Positions 1-7,660 are shown, counted from the stretch's first letter. The stretch is 21,939 nucleotides of DNA from Thermoplasmata archaeon (GCA_030040865.1 JASHSX010000038.1:1-21939); one strand, 5' to 3'. Notes: generated by a model from the letters alone, not told the origin. A program made the numbers and translations.

Positions 1-311
1 GGCTCGACCCCCACGCCCAGGAGGAGATCCGTCTCTACGCGGCCGAGCTCGCGCAGATCGTCCGCGTCGTCTGCCCGATCGCCTACGAGGCGTTCGAGGA
101 CTTCGAGCTCGGCTCGATCTCCCTGAGCCGAAGGGAGTCCGTCGCCGTGGCCGCGCTCCTCCGCGGAGCGAAGCCGGAGGAGGCGTGCGCGCTCGCCGAC
201 CTCCCTCTCCTGCGCGACGACGGGAGACCGATGACGACGGGGGAGGGCGTGGAGTTCCTAGCCAAGCTCGAACGGCTCCGGGCACCGGGTCCGGAGATCG
301 GGCCGGGGTAG
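1..311 (+). CDS. thyX: Flavin-dependent thymidylate synthase ThyX, C-terminal part (5' truncated)
   Basis: This is the last 102 codons of a gene that enters from the left edge; the reading frame begins at base 3 and ends at TAG 309-311. The peptide opens with LDPHAQEEIRLYAAEL and continues to CPIAYEAFEDFELGSISLS. That resembles the C-terminal helix of ThyX, where a (D/N)(A/H)QxEIR.YA segment is followed by a P..(Y/F)EAF segment. ThyX makes dTMP from dUMP using methylene-tetrahydrofolate, FAD and NADPH. The diagnostic RHRxxS motif would lie upstream of the window, so the assignment rests only on the C-terminal signature. The tail extends about 50 residues past EAF, as I recall for some archaeal members. 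It converges on the oxidoreductase gene with a 17-nt gap. Confidence 0.72.
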   Translation, partial: LDPHAQEEIRLYAAELAQIVRVVCPIAYEAFEDFELGSISLSRRESVAVAALLRGAKPEEACALADLPLLRDDGRPMTTGEGVEFLAKLERLRAPGPEIGPG

Positions 312-328
312 GCCGCCCCGCCCGCGCC

Positions 329-1528
329 CTAGAACCGGGGCGCGTCGCCCCCCTCGAGCGTGAAGCCGGGCCGGGGCGCGAAGGAGATCGATCGGCCCAC
401 GAGCCGCTCCGGGAGCACGGGGCGGAGCGGCTCGAGACCGCTCGTGCCGTCCTCGCTCGCGGCCAGGACGCCCGCCAGGCGGGCGGCGACCCCGCCGGCC
501 CGCATCACGCCGAAGCCGTTGAACCCCGTGACCGCGAACAGACCCTCCGACGCGTCGACGGGGCCGACGAGCGGCCGTCGATCGGGCGTCGCGGTGCACA
601 CGCCCGCCCACGCCCGAAGAAGCTCGGCGTCCGACCAGCCCGGGAACCGGCGCTCGAACGTCTCGGCGAGGTGCGCGACGAACCCCTCGTCGCCGCCGGG
701 CCGGAACGTGTCGGGGTCGGCCTCCACGGACTCGGTGCCGTCACCGGCGAGGATCCTCCCGTTCGCCTCCGGCCGCGCGTAGACGTCGGAGTCGATGTCG
801 TGGACGGAGGGGAACGGGGCGGGGCCCGCGGCCGCGGGGCGCAGCACCGCGGCCTGGGTGCGGTACGGGACGAGCGGCAGAGCGTGCCCCAGTCGCGCCA
901 GCACGCGTTTCGACCAGGCGCCGGCGGCGACCACGAGCCGGCGCCCGCGGACCGTTCGGCCGGCCGTAGTGAGCTCCCAGCCCCCGTCTGCCCGCCCGAC
1001 GGAACGCAGCGGGGTAGCGAGCTCGAGGTCGACGCCCGCCCGGCGCGCCGACTCGGCATACAGCTCGGTGATCGCGCTCGGCGTGACCACTGCGTCCCCC
1101 TCGCTCAGGATCGCGCCCTCGAGGTCGTCGAACCGGCCGAACGGGAGCCGGTCGGCGAGCTCCTGGGGACCGACCGGCCGGACCTCCACGCCCCAGCCCC
1201 GGAGCCGTTCGGTCGCGTCCGCGAGCAGACGGGCCGCCTCGGCGTCCCGGGTCCAGCGGGCGAACCCGTTCACGGTGTAGGCGCTCGCGTCCCACTGAGC
1301 CGCGAGCCGCGCGTACTCCTCCTTCGACTCGCGGACGACCTCCACGTCCCACGGGTCCCACAGCTGCTCGGTCACGACCCCGGCCGCCCGGCCGCTCGCG
1401 CCGGCGGCGGGGGTCGCCGGGTCGAAGACGAGGACCGGCCCCACGTTCCGGGCGGCCAGGTGGTGGGCGAGCGCGCAGCCGACGATGCCGGCGCCGAGGA
1501 CGATCACGTCGACGCGATCGGTCGCCAC
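329..1528 (-). CDS. FAD-dependent oxidoreductase, DAO (D-amino-acid/glycine oxidase) family
   Basis: A 399-aa flavoprotein starting at GTG 1528. The N-terminus VDVIVLGAGIVGCALAHHLA carries the Rossmann GxGxxG (G12, G14, G17). It is followed by GASGRAAGVVTEQ, the substrate/FAD loop typical of the DAO family. Near the C-terminus, PDRRPLVGP and GLFAVTGFNGFGVMRAGG form the second FAD-contacting segment of sarcosine, glycine and D-amino-acid oxidases/dehydrogenases. No membrane segment or signal peptide is visible, so it should be cytosolic. The substrate cannot be read from sequence; glycine, D-amino acids, N-methyl amino acids or 2-hydroxy acids are all possible. It follows xerA on the same strand after 24 nt. 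A TATTAA box overlaps the xerA stop codon about 28 nt upstream of this GTG, so it may have its own leaderless promoter. Confidence 0.85.
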   Translation of the reverse strand: MATDRVDVIVLGAGIVGCALAHHLAARNVGPVLVFDPATPAAGASGRAAGVVTEQLWDPWDVEVVRESKEEYARLAAQWDASAYTVNGFARWTRDAEAARLLADATERLRGWGVEVRPVGPQELADRLPFGRFDDLEGAILSEGDAVVTPSAITELYAESARRAGVDLELATPLRSVGRADGGWELTTAGRTVRGRRLVVAAGAWSKRVLARLGHALPLVPYRTQAAVLRPAAAGPAPFPSVHDIDSDVYARPEANGRILAGDGTESVEADPDTFRPGGDEGFVAHLAETFERRFPGWSDAELLRAWAGVCTATPDRRPLVGPVDASEGLFAVTGFNGFGVMRAGGVAARLAGVLAASEDGTSGLEPLRPVLPERLVGRSISFAPRPGFTLEGGDAPRF

Positions 1529-1552
1529 GTCGGCCCGGGACGCCGGACGGGG

Positions 1553-1558
1553 TTAATA
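1553..1558 (-). promoter_or_regulatory. Candidate TATA box for the FAD oxidoreductase
   Basis: On the minus strand the sequence reads AGTATTAACC, with TATTAA centred about 28 nt upstream of the GTG at 1528. It overlaps the stop codon of xerA. The spacing suits a leaderless archaeal transcript, and it is one of very few AT-rich hexamers in this region. Confidence 0.42.
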
Positions 1559-2467
1559 CTGCGGCTTCGCGCGCGCGTACGCCTCGCGGAGCGCCGTCGT
1601 GTCGACGTGCGTGTAGATCTGGGTCGTCGCGACCGACGCGTGGCCCAGGAGCTTCTGGATGTACCGGATGTCGCACCCTCGGGAGAGGAGCGCGGTCGCG
1701 AGCGTGTGACGCAGCATGTGCGGCGTGACCCGGCGCGGGATCGCGGCGGCGACCGCCGCGCGGCGGACGATCCGCTCCACGGTGACCGGGCCGACGGTGA
1801 ACAGGCGCAGGCTCGAGACGCCGGCGAGGGTCCGCTCGGTGAGGTACCGGTCGATTGCGGCCCGGGTCCGGTCCTCGAGGACCACCTCCCGGTCCTTGTC
1901 GCCCTTGCCGCTGCGCACGTGCAGGACGTTCCGCTCGAACTCGATGTCCTCGATCTGAAGGTGGCACAGCTCGCTCACGCGGAGCCCGCCGAAGGCGAGC
2001 ACGTGGACGATGGCGCTGTCGCGCGGCGACGCCTTCACCGCCTCGAAGAGGCGGTGCATCTCTTCCTCCGTGAGATACCGGGGGAGTCGCTCGGGGCGCC
2101 GGGGCGGTTCGAGCTGGTCCGCGACCGAGAATCCGAAGCTGCGGAAGAGGCAGGTCAGCCCGCGGACGGTCGTGTAGACGGAGTTCTTCGAGTAGTGCCG
2201 CTGCAGCACGAGGTACTCCCGGAATCCCTCCAGGTCGCGGATCGTCACCTCGTCGAGCGGCTTCTTGGCGTAGGCGAGGAACGTGCGCGCGATGTGCCCG
2301 TACTGCTTCACGGTGCACGGGCTCCGCTCCTGGGCCTCGAGCATCCGCTGGAAGCGCGATACGAGCTCGGGGACGCTGAACGAACCGACCTCGGGAGGTT
2401 CCGCGGCCATCGGGCGGATCCGGCGCGGGATCGACACCGGGCGATCGAGAGGTGCGGAGGAGTCCAT
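1553..2467 (-). CDS. xerA: Tyrosine recombinase, XerA type
   Basis: A 304-aa site-specific recombinase. An N-terminal SAM-like core-binding domain (about residues 30-120) precedes the catalytic domain. The full active-site set is visible: R163 in GGLRVSEL, K188 in SGKGDKDREV, H250 and R253 in HMLRHTLAT, H276 in LLGHAS and the nucleophile Y285 in TTQIYTHVD. The length matches XerA/XerC/XerD rather than longer phage integrases. No attachment repeats, excisionase or phage genes are adjacent, so chromosome-dimer resolution is the likeliest role. I chose ATG 2467 because a TTAA-containing box lies about 29 nt upstream, implying a leaderless mRNA. An in-frame ATG at 2410 is the alternative and would remove a basic 19-residue leader. 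The reading frame stays open far upstream but enters the divergent ttuA region, where it is not coding. Confidence 0.9.
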   Translation of the reverse strand: MDSSAPLDRPVSIPRRIRPMAAEPPEVGSFSVPELVSRFQRMLEAQERSPCTVKQYGHIARTFLAYAKKPLDEVTIRDLEGFREYLVLQRHYSKNSVYTTVRGLTCLFRSFGFSVADQLEPPRRPERLPRYLTEEEMHRLFEAVKASPRDSAIVHVLAFGGLRVSELCHLQIEDIEFERNVLHVRSGKGDKDREVVLEDRTRAAIDRYLTERTLAGVSSLRLFTVGPVTVERIVRRAAVAAAIPRRVTPHMLRHTLATALLSRGCDIRYIQKLLGHASVATTQIYTHVDTTALREAYARAKPQY

Positions 2468-2492
2468 CGGGCGAACTTTCCGGGCATCCCAA

Positions 2493-2498
2493 CTTAAT
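2493..2498 (-). promoter_or_regulatory. Candidate TATA box for xerA
   Basis: Minus-strand ATTAAG centred about 29 nt upstream of the ATG at 2467. It lies in the 99-nt divergent gap between xerA and ttuA. The position supports the longer start and a leaderless transcript. Confidence 0.5.
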
Positions 2499-2538
2499 CG
2501 TTGGCACGCAATGGAACGCCGCGCGCGGGTTCCGGGCT

Positions 2539-2545
2539 CAAATAC
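2539..2545 (+). promoter_or_regulatory. Candidate TATA box for the ttuA operon
   Basis: CAAATAC centred about 25 nt upstream of GTG 2567. It is the only AT-rich element close to the gene, and it supports the shorter GTG start over the TTG at 2501. Confidence 0.45.
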
Positions 2546-2566
2546 GGCCCGGCGGTTCGCCGACGC

Positions 2567-3508
2567 GTGCACTGCAGCCGGTGCGACGCCCCCGCGATCG
2601 TCGATCAGCCGTACCGGGGGATGCACCTCTGCCGCGCCCACTTTCTCGCCTCGGTCGAGGCCCGCGCACGGTCCGAATTCCATCGACAGCTCCCCGGTTT
2701 CGCGGGCCGTACGGTCGCCGTGGCGGTCTCGGGCGGGAAGGACTCGGCGGCGGCCCTCTTTCTCGCGCACCGCTACTTCGCGCGGCGGCCGACGGTCCGC
2801 GTGCGCGCGATCAGCGTCGACGAGGGGATCGCGGGGTACCGGTCGAACGGCCTCGCCGCGGCCGCCCGGCTCGCCGAGCGGCTCGGCGTCGAGCACCAGA
2901 TCGTCCGGGCGGAAGCGTCGCTCGGGACGACCACCGACCGGGCCGCCGCCGAGCTCCCGGGGGTCGTGCCGTGCTCGTTCTGCGGGGTCTGGCGCCGCCA
3001 GCTCCTCAACCGCACCGCGCGCGAGGTCGGCGCGGACGCGCTCGTCCTCGGGTTCAATCTGGACGATCTCGCCCAGACGACGCTCATGAACCTGGTCCAC
3101 GGCGAGCTCGACCGCCTGGTCCGGATGGCGCCGCACCGCGTCCGGCAGGACGGCCTCGTGCCCCGCATCGCCCCGCTCGCGACGGTGCCGGAGCGAGAAG
3201 TGTACCTGTACGTGCGGCTTCGGGAGTTACCGTTCGATCACGCGGAGTGCCCGCACGCCGGGCGGGCCTCCCGCAACCTCTTCCGGGAGATCGTCTGGCA
3301 GCTCGAGGAGGCGCAGCCGGGGACCCGCCAGGCTCTCCTCACGACCCGAGAACGGCTCGTCGCGGCGCTCCTACGGGAGGAGCCGGCCGGCGCCCCGACC
3401 CGGTGCCGGGCGTGCGGGGAACCGGCGGCCGGAGGCTTGTGCCGGGCGTGCGAGTACCTTCGGCTCGCGGTGCACGACTCCGCGGAGACCGCTCCGGGGG
3501 TCTCGTGA
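2567..3508 (+). CDS. ttuA: tRNA 2-thiolation enzyme, TtuA/NcsA (Ncs6/CTU1) family
   Basis: A 313-aa PP-loop ATP pyrophosphatase that activates the C2 carbonyl of a tRNA uridine (position 54 or 34, depending on lineage) for sulfur insertion. Visible features are an N-terminal zinc ribbon (C3, C6, C22, H25), the PP-loop SGGKDS at 55-60, and PCSFCGVWRRQLLN with C136/C139. C228 in HAECPH probably completes the Fe-S ligands, as known for TtuA. LGFNLDDLAQTTLMNL follows at 161-176, and a second zinc knuckle lies at the C-terminus (C280, C283, C292, C295). A TTG at 2501 would add 22 residues. I prefer GTG 2567 because family proteins begin right at the CxxC and a TATA-like box sits 25 nt upstream. 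The stop overlaps the next start by 4 nt, implying translational coupling. Confidence 0.88.
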   Translation: MHCSRCDAPAIVDQPYRGMHLCRAHFLASVEARARSEFHRQLPGFAGRTVAVAVSGGKDSAAALFLAHRYFARRPTVRVRAISVDEGIAGYRSNGLAAAARLAERLGVEHQIVRAEASLGTTTDRAAAELPGVVPCSFCGVWRRQLLNRTAREVGADALVLGFNLDDLAQTTLMNLVHGELDRLVRMAPHRVRQDGLVPRIAPLATVPEREVYLYVRLRELPFDHAECPHAGRASRNLFREIVWQLEEAQPGTRQALLTTRERLVAALLREEPAGAPTRCRACGEPAAGGLCRACEYLRLAVHDSAETAPGVS

Positions 3509-4419
3509 GCGACCCGCCCGCGATCGACGCCGGCAGCGACCCGCGGGAGTCGGTCCAGCGACGGGTCTTCGTGGTCGGGGCCGGGATCATGGGGAGCGGG
3601 ATCGCCGCGCAGTCCGCGCTCGCCGGGTATCCGGTCACGCTCGAGGACGTCTCGGAGGAGCTCGCTCAGCGGGGGCTCGCGCACGTGCGGAAAGCGCTCG
3701 ACCACGCGGTCGAGCGGAAGCGGATCGGCCCGGGCGACCGGGATGCCGCCCTCGCCCGCATCGACACCGCGATCGGGCTCCGACGGGCCGACGCGGCCCA
3801 GATCGTCGTCGAAGCGGCGCCGGAGGACCTCGCGCTGAAGCGCCGGGTCTTCGCCGACCTCGAGGCCGCGGCAGCCCCCGGGGCGATCCTCGCGTCGAAC
3901 ACCTCGTCGCTGCCGATCACCGCGATCGGACAGGAGCTCAAGGACCCCGGCCGTCTCGTCGGGCTCCACTTCTTCAACCCGGTCCTGCAGATGCCGCTCG
4001 TCGAGCTGATCCCCGGGCACCGGACCCGTCCCGAGGTCGTCGCGGCGGCGCGCGAGTTCGCCGCGAGCCTGGGGAAGACCGTGGTCACGAGCGCCGACAC
4101 CCCGGGGTTCGTGACGACCCGCGCGATGGCCGTGCTGGTCAACGAGGCGGCGTGGATGCTGTACGAGGGCGTCGCGTCCAAGGAGGACATCGACGCCGCG
4201 TACAAGCTCGGCTTCCACCACCCGATGGGCCCGTTCGAGCTCGTCGACCTCGTGGGGATCGACACGGCCGTGGCGATCCTCGACGTCCTCTGGGACGGCT
4301 TCCGCGATAGCAGCTACCGGGTGGCGCCGATCCTGCGGACGATGGTCGCCGCGAAGAAGCTCGGTCGGAAGACCGGCGAGGGCTTCTACTCGTACCCGGC
4401 GCCGCCGAGGCCCGGATGA
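3505..4419 (+). CDS. 3-hydroxyacyl-CoA dehydrogenase (NAD-binding, FadB/Hbd family)
   Basis: A 304-aa cytosolic dehydrogenase that oxidises (S)-3-hydroxyacyl-CoA, or reduces the 3-keto form, with NAD(P). The Rossmann motif VFVVGAGIMGSGIA has GxGxxG at 25-30. It is followed by VVEAAPEDLALK, SNTSS (131-135) and the catalytic segment GLHFFNPVLQMPLVELI with H155. The C-terminal dimerisation domain contains DTPGFVTTR and GLHH/GPFEL-like FHHPMGPFELVDLVGID, then KLGRKTGEGFYSY, a typical ending. It starts at GTG 3505 inside the ttuA stop (GTGA overlap) and ends in an ATGA overlap with the PrsW gene. The length is that of stand-alone Hbd rather than the FadB fusion. Beta-oxidation and butanoyl/4-hydroxybutyryl-type pathways are both possible; no other pathway gene is in the window. 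Confidence 0.92.
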   Translation: MSDPPAIDAGSDPRESVQRRVFVVGAGIMGSGIAAQSALAGYPVTLEDVSEELAQRGLAHVRKALDHAVERKRIGPGDRDAALARIDTAIGLRRADAAQIVVEAAPEDLALKRRVFADLEAAAAPGAILASNTSSLPITAIGQELKDPGRLVGLHFFNPVLQMPLVELIPGHRTRPEVVAAAREFAASLGKTVVTSADTPGFVTTRAMAVLVNEAAWMLYEGVASKEDIDAAYKLGFHHPMGPFELVDLVGIDTAVAILDVLWDGFRDSSYRVAPILRTMVAAKKLGRKTGEGFYSYPAPPRPG

Positions 4420-5258
4420 GCGACACCGGCGCCGCCCTGGATTTGGTGATCCTCGTCCTCGTCTCGCTGATCCCGGCGCTGATTTACCTGGGATGGATCC
4501 GACAGACGGAACGGTACGGCCAGCAGGGGTGGGGGCCGCTCCTGTCGGCGTTCGCCTACGGCGCGATCTTCGCCACGATCACGGCGGCCGTCCTCGAAGG
4601 GATCATCGTCGCGGTCGGCACGGCGGTGAGCACCTCCTACCCCGGGCCCGAGTTCCTCTTCCTGAACGGCAACTCGACGGCCGGGACGTTCTTCCTGGTC
4701 CTCGTCGTCGCCCCGTTCATCGAGGAGGCGCTCAAGGGTTCGGGGGTGTACTCCTCGCGGGCGCGCATCCAGATCCTCGCCGACGGGCCCGTGTTCGGCG
4801 CTTCGGTCGGGCTCGGCTTCGGGTTCTTCGAGACGTTCCTCTACGGCCTCGGCGCGTTCCTGGTCGGCGGGCTCGCCGCCGGGATCGTCCTCATCCTCGT
4901 CCGGAGCGTCTCGAGCGTCCTATTGCACGGGAGCTCGACCGGGATGTTCGGCTACGGCTACGCCCGCAGCCGGCTCGGGGTCGGAGGGCCCGGGACCGGG
5001 AGCTACTACCTCCTCGCGGTCGCGATGCACGCGACGTATAACCTCCTCGCCTCCCTCTCGGTCCTCCTCGTGCTCGTCGGCGTGAGCGGCTTCGCGGCCG
5101 CCGCGGGGTCGTACGTCGCCCTCCTGGCCGCGATCGCCTTCGCGGTCGGCGCCATCGAGCACGTCCGTTCGGTGATCCAGTCGTCGGACTACCCTGCGCT
5201 CCTGGGCGGCCCGGCCCGGTTCCGGCCCGGGACAAGGGCGCCGCCGAAGGGCGGGTAG
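4416..5258 (+). CDS. PrsW-family intramembrane metalloprotease
   Basis: A 280-aa polytopic membrane protein with about seven or eight hydrophobic segments. It carries the PrsW (M82) signatures: FIEEALKG with E103, E104 and K107, GLGFGFFET with E139, LLHGSSTG with H171, and AMHATYN with H205 and N209. The N-terminal YLGWIRQTERYG matches the conserved post-first-helix stretch of the family. Bacterial PrsW cleaves an anti-sigma factor; archaeal family members have no known substrate, so only membrane proteolysis is proposed. ATG 4416 overlaps the preceding stop (ATGA). The tail after about residue 255 is proline- and arginine-rich and probably cytosolic. It converges on the next gene with a 7-nt gap. 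Confidence 0.85.
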   Translation: MSDTGAALDLVILVLVSLIPALIYLGWIRQTERYGQQGWGPLLSAFAYGAIFATITAAVLEGIIVAVGTAVSTSYPGPEFLFLNGNSTAGTFFLVLVVAPFIEEALKGSGVYSSRARIQILADGPVFGASVGLGFGFFETFLYGLGAFLVGGLAAGIVLILVRSVSSVLLHGSSTGMFGYGYARSRLGVGGPGTGSYYLLAVAMHATYNLLASLSVLLVLVGVSGFAAAAGSYVALLAAIAFAVGAIEHVRSVIQSSDYPALLGGPARFRPGTRAPPKGG

Positions 5259-5265
5259 CGCCGGT

Positions 5266-5667
5266 TCAGCCGCCGGTGGGGGGCGGCGCATCGGGACGGC
5301 GTTCCCAGGCGGCCGCGCCGATCGACCGGTACACGCTCTCGGCCTCGTCGCCCGCCGGGGCCTCACCGGCCTGCCCCACGTCGCGGATCCGGGCCTTCTT
5401 GAGCAGCCAGTAGTGGATCCGCCACGTCTTGCCGCGCGAGACGGTCGCGTCCTCCTCCTCGCTCGTCAGGAGGCCCTCCTCCTCGAGCAGGTAGAAACGG
5501 TCCCGGTCCTCGCTCGAGAGCTTGTTGTCGAGCACCGAGTCCTCGAGCCCGAAGTACCCGAGCACCATCCGGGCGGTCGGCCGGGCGTCGGCGAGCGGGA
5601 TCTTGCTGTGCGCGACGAGGGTCCGCTCGATCGCCCGGGTGAGCTCCTGCTCCGTGATCGACGCCAT
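5266..5667 (-). CDS. Small conserved archaeal protein, DUF6015-like
   Basis: A 133-aa acidic protein with no membrane segment or signal. The N-terminal two-thirds (ITEQELTRAIERTLVAHSK, VLGYFGLEDSVLDNKLSSED, FYLLEEEGLLTSEEE) looks like a compact helical, winged-helix-like fold, followed by a strand-rich TWRIHYWLLKKA. From memory this pattern (YFG(L/F)ED..LDN.L...DRD.FY.LEEEG.L, then WRIHYW) is that of DUF6015 proteins found mainly in Thermoplasmata. I could not run a search. The ending W..HYW resembles small archaeal regulators, but no DNA-binding motif is certain. The last 35 residues are low-complexity. ATG 5667 lies about 29 nt downstream of a minus-strand CTTTACC box, so a leaderless transcript is likely. 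Confidence 0.7.
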   Translation of the reverse strand: MASITEQELTRAIERTLVAHSKIPLADARPTARMVLGYFGLEDSVLDNKLSSEDRDRFYLLEEEGLLTSEEEDATVSRGKTWRIHYWLLKKARIRDVGQAGEAPAGDEAESVYRSIGAAAWERRPDAPPPTGG

Positions 5668-5691
5668 GCGCGCCGGGGCACGGCCCCCCGA

Positions 5692-5698
5692 GGTAAAG
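5692..5698 (-). promoter_or_regulatory. Candidate TATA box for the DUF6015-like gene
   Basis: Minus-strand CTTTACC, about 28 nt upstream of ATG 5667, in the 114-nt divergent gap shared with pus10. Confidence 0.4.
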
Positions 5699-5752
5699 CG
5701 ATTGCCCGGCACGCGCGGCGGCCGGGGCGCCCCGGACCCCCGCGCCGACGAG

Positions 5753-5758
5753 CTAATC
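5753..5758 (+). promoter_or_regulatory. Weak candidate TATA box for the pus10 operon
   Basis: CTAATC about 27 nt upstream of ATG 5782. It is weak by composition but in the expected position for a leaderless archaeal transcript. Confidence 0.3.
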
Positions 5759-5781
5759 CCCCGAGCCCCCTCGGGGCGCGC

Positions 5782-7020
5782 ATGGCCGAGGTGCCGACGT
5801 TCGATCCCCCGCCGTCGGCGGTTGCCGCGGCCGAGGCCGCGCTCCCTCGGGGGCTGTGCGCCGAGTGCTTCGGCCGGCTGTTCGGCCGGCTCGGGCACGG
5901 GCTCACGAACCCGGAGCGGGCCGAACGCCTCGCCGAGCGGCTCGGCCGACCGCGGCCCGCGCTCGGGGGGCCATGTTCCGTCTGCGGCGGGCTCTTCGAA
6001 CGCGCCCCGGTCTGGACCGAGCGTATCGTTCGCGCGGCGGACGGGTTCGAGTGGCATCGGTTCACGTGCGGCTCGCGGTGGGACCCCGAGCTCCTCGCAC
6101 GGGAGGAGGCGCTCGGGATCGAGATCGGCACCGAGTGGGCGGAGAGCGCTCGGAGCGCCTTCAACCGGGAGCTGGGGAAGCTCGTCGAGGCGCGCACCGG
6201 CGCGAGCGGCGGTACCGACCGCCCCGACCTCGTGTTCCTCGCCGATCTCCCGGTCGGCCGCGTGGAGGTCACCGTCCTCCCGCTGTACGTCCGCGGGCGG
6301 TACCGCAAGCTCGACCGGACCCTGCCCCAGACGCGGTGGCCCTGCCGGCGCTGCCGCGGGCGCGGGTGCACCGCATGCGGCGGGACCGGGAAGACGTACC
6401 CGACGAGCGTCGAGGAGCTCCTGGGCGCTCCGTTCGTCACCGCGACGGGCGCGGAAGGGACCCGGTTCCACGGCATGGGCCGGGAGGACATCGACGCCCG
6501 GATGCTCGGGGACGGCCGGCCGTTCGTGCTTGAGCTTCTGCGGCCCCGGCGCCGATCAGTCGACGTAGCGGCGCTCGGCGCCTCCGTAGCCGGGAGCTCC
6601 GGGGGCCGGGTCGAGGCGCTCGCCCTCGTCGCCGCGGACGCCGCGGAGGTCGTCCGCGTGAAGGAGGCGGCCCCGGAAAAGAGCTACCGCGTCGGCGTCC
6701 TCGGCGAGGCGCCGGTGGCAAAGGTTAATGAGGCCCTCGAGCTCGCCGCGGGTCGAGCGATCGCCCAACGGACGCCGGCGCGGGTCGCGCATCGGCGCTC
6801 CGACCGTGTTCGCACGCGTCGGATCGTCGCCGCGCGCCTCGTCGACGCCACGGCGGGACGGTTCACGCTCGACCTGAGGACCGAAGCCGGTACCTACGTG
6901 AAGGAGTGGGTGGAAGGAGATGGAGGGCGCACCGATCCGAGCCTGGCGCAGCTCCTCGGCACCCCGCTGAAGGTCGAGTACCTGGACGTGCTGGAGATCC
7001 ACGACACGGAGGTCCGATAA
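5782..7020 (+). CDS. pus10: tRNA pseudouridine synthase Pus10 (Psi54/Psi55)
   Basis: A 412-aa enzyme that isomerises uridines 54 and 55 in the archaeal tRNA T-loop. The N-terminal zinc-binding domain shows C26xxC29 (LCAECFGRLFG) and C65xxC68 (PCSVCGGLF). A middle FNRELGK..E segment and DLVFLADLPVGRVEV form the accessory RNA-binding region. WPCRRCRGRGCTACGGTGK (C188, C191, C196, C199) leads into SVEEL, and the catalytic loop GREDIDARMLGDGRPF at 233-248 contains the essential aspartate. The C-terminal half includes TEAGTYVKEWVEGD and LGTPLKVEYLDVLEI. The length is normal for the archaeal family. ATG 5782 is preferred over upstream in-frame codons, which lie antisense to the divergent gene. It is the first gene of an operon with rpl21e 3 nt downstream. 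Confidence 0.93.
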   Translation: MAEVPTFDPPPSAVAAAEAALPRGLCAECFGRLFGRLGHGLTNPERAERLAERLGRPRPALGGPCSVCGGLFERAPVWTERIVRAADGFEWHRFTCGSRWDPELLAREEALGIEIGTEWAESARSAFNRELGKLVEARTGASGGTDRPDLVFLADLPVGRVEVTVLPLYVRGRYRKLDRTLPQTRWPCRRCRGRGCTACGGTGKTYPTSVEELLGAPFVTATGAEGTRFHGMGREDIDARMLGDGRPFVLELLRPRRRSVDVAALGASVAGSSGGRVEALALVAADAAEVVRVKEAAPEKSYRVGVLGEAPVAKVNEALELAAGRAIAQRTPARVAHRRSDRVRTRRIVAARLVDATAGRFTLDLRTEAGTYVKEWVEGDGGRTDPSLAQLLGTPLKVEYLDVLEIHDTEVR

Positions 7021-7023
7021 ACC

Positions 7024-7338
7024 ATGGTCAAGAGCTCGAAGGGGTTCCGCTCCCGCAGCCGCGGCACCTTCACGAAGAAGGTCCGCGAGCGGGGGATGCC
7101 GCCCGTGAACCGGTTCCTGCGCGAGTTCGCCATCGGCCAGCGCGTCACGGTGGTCCTCGAGCCGTCGGACCCCCACGGGCAACCGCACCCCCGCTACCAG
7201 GGCCGCACGTGCACGGTGATCGCGAAGCGCGGCCGGGCCTACTGCCTCGAGTTCGTCGACGGCCACAAGCGCAAGGAGCTGATCGCGAACCCGGTCCACC
7301 TCGTGCCCGCGGGCGAAACGGGAGGTCCTCGTGGCTGA
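7024..7338 (+). CDS. rpl21e: 50S ribosomal protein L21e
   Basis: A 104-aa basic ribosomal protein of the large subunit, restricted to archaea and eukaryotes. The N-terminus MVKSSKGFRSRSRGTFTK and the central GQRVTVVLEPSDPHGQPHPRYQGRTCTVI are characteristic of the SH3-like L21e fold. A conserved YCLEFVDGHKRKELIANPVHL ending follows. GGAGGT at 7009-7014, inside the end of pus10, is placed for initiation at ATG 7024. The stop lies inside the rpoF start region (8-nt overlap). Confidence 0.95.
   Translation: MVKSSKGFRSRSRGTFTKKVRERGMPPVNRFLREFAIGQRVTVVLEPSDPHGQPHPRYQGRTCTVIAKRGRAYCLEFVDGHKRKELIANPVHLVPAGETGGPRG
7321..7326 (+). promoter_or_regulatory. Shine-Dalgarno fixing the rpoF GTG start
   Basis: GGAGGT ends 4 nt before GTG 7331 and lies inside rpl21e. 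It supports the overlapping GTG as the true start. Confidence 0.6.
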
Positions 7339-7645
7339 TCCGGTATCGCTCGCCCGGGTGAAGGACCTCCTGACCGAGGAGTCCTCGCACCGCACCCTCC
7401 CCCGCGAAGCGGGGCTCGCGCTCCAGCACGCCGAGCTCCTGGTCCGACTCTCCACGGAGCAGACGGAGAAGCTGATCGCGGAGCTCCGGACTCTCCCGTT
7501 CGTCGACGCCTCCGTGGCCGTGAAGCTCGCCGACACGCTGCCGCAGTATCCCGACGAGATCCGCCTCCTCTTCTCGAAGGAGCGGGTCACCCTCGACGAG
7601 CCCCAGGTGACCCGCCTCCTCGAGATCGTGGCGCAGTACCGATGA
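7331..7645 (+). CDS. rpoF: DNA-directed RNA polymerase subunit F (Rpb4 homologue)
   Basis: A 104-aa helical protein that pairs with RpoE (Rpb7) to form the RNA polymerase stalk. The sequence LTEESSHRTLPREAGLALQHAEL and the HRDC-like C-terminal part (FVDASVAVKLADTLPQYPDEIRLLFSKE, ending in LLEIVAQYR) match archaeal RpoF. The conserved position next to rpl21e in many archaeal genomes supports this. It starts at GTG 7331 overlapping rpl21e by 8 nt with an SD at 7321-7326, so it is translationally coupled. Confidence 0.92.
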   Translation: MADPVSLARVKDLLTEESSHRTLPREAGLALQHAELLVRLSTEQTEKLIAELRTLPFVDASVAVKLADTLPQYPDEIRLLFSKERVTLDEPQVTRLLEIVAQYR

Positions 7646-7660
7646 GCGGGAGGCCGACCC

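Noticed and set aside
1553..2467. Integrated element marked by the tyrosine recombinase
   Set aside because: No flanking direct repeats, tRNA gene, excisionase or phage/plasmid genes are visible; neighbours are housekeeping genes and the length fits XerA.
185..2497. 770-codon open frame on the plus strand opposite the oxidoreductase and xerA
   Set aside because: Its translation is arginine-, glycine- and proline-rich and lacks motifs. It is the complement of two genes with complete catalytic motifs; GC-rich codon bias removes stop codons from this frame.
2501..2566. TTG start giving 22 extra residues to the thiolation enzyme
   Set aside because: The extra residues precede the conserved zinc ribbon, and the TATA-like box at 2539-2545 would fall inside the coding region.
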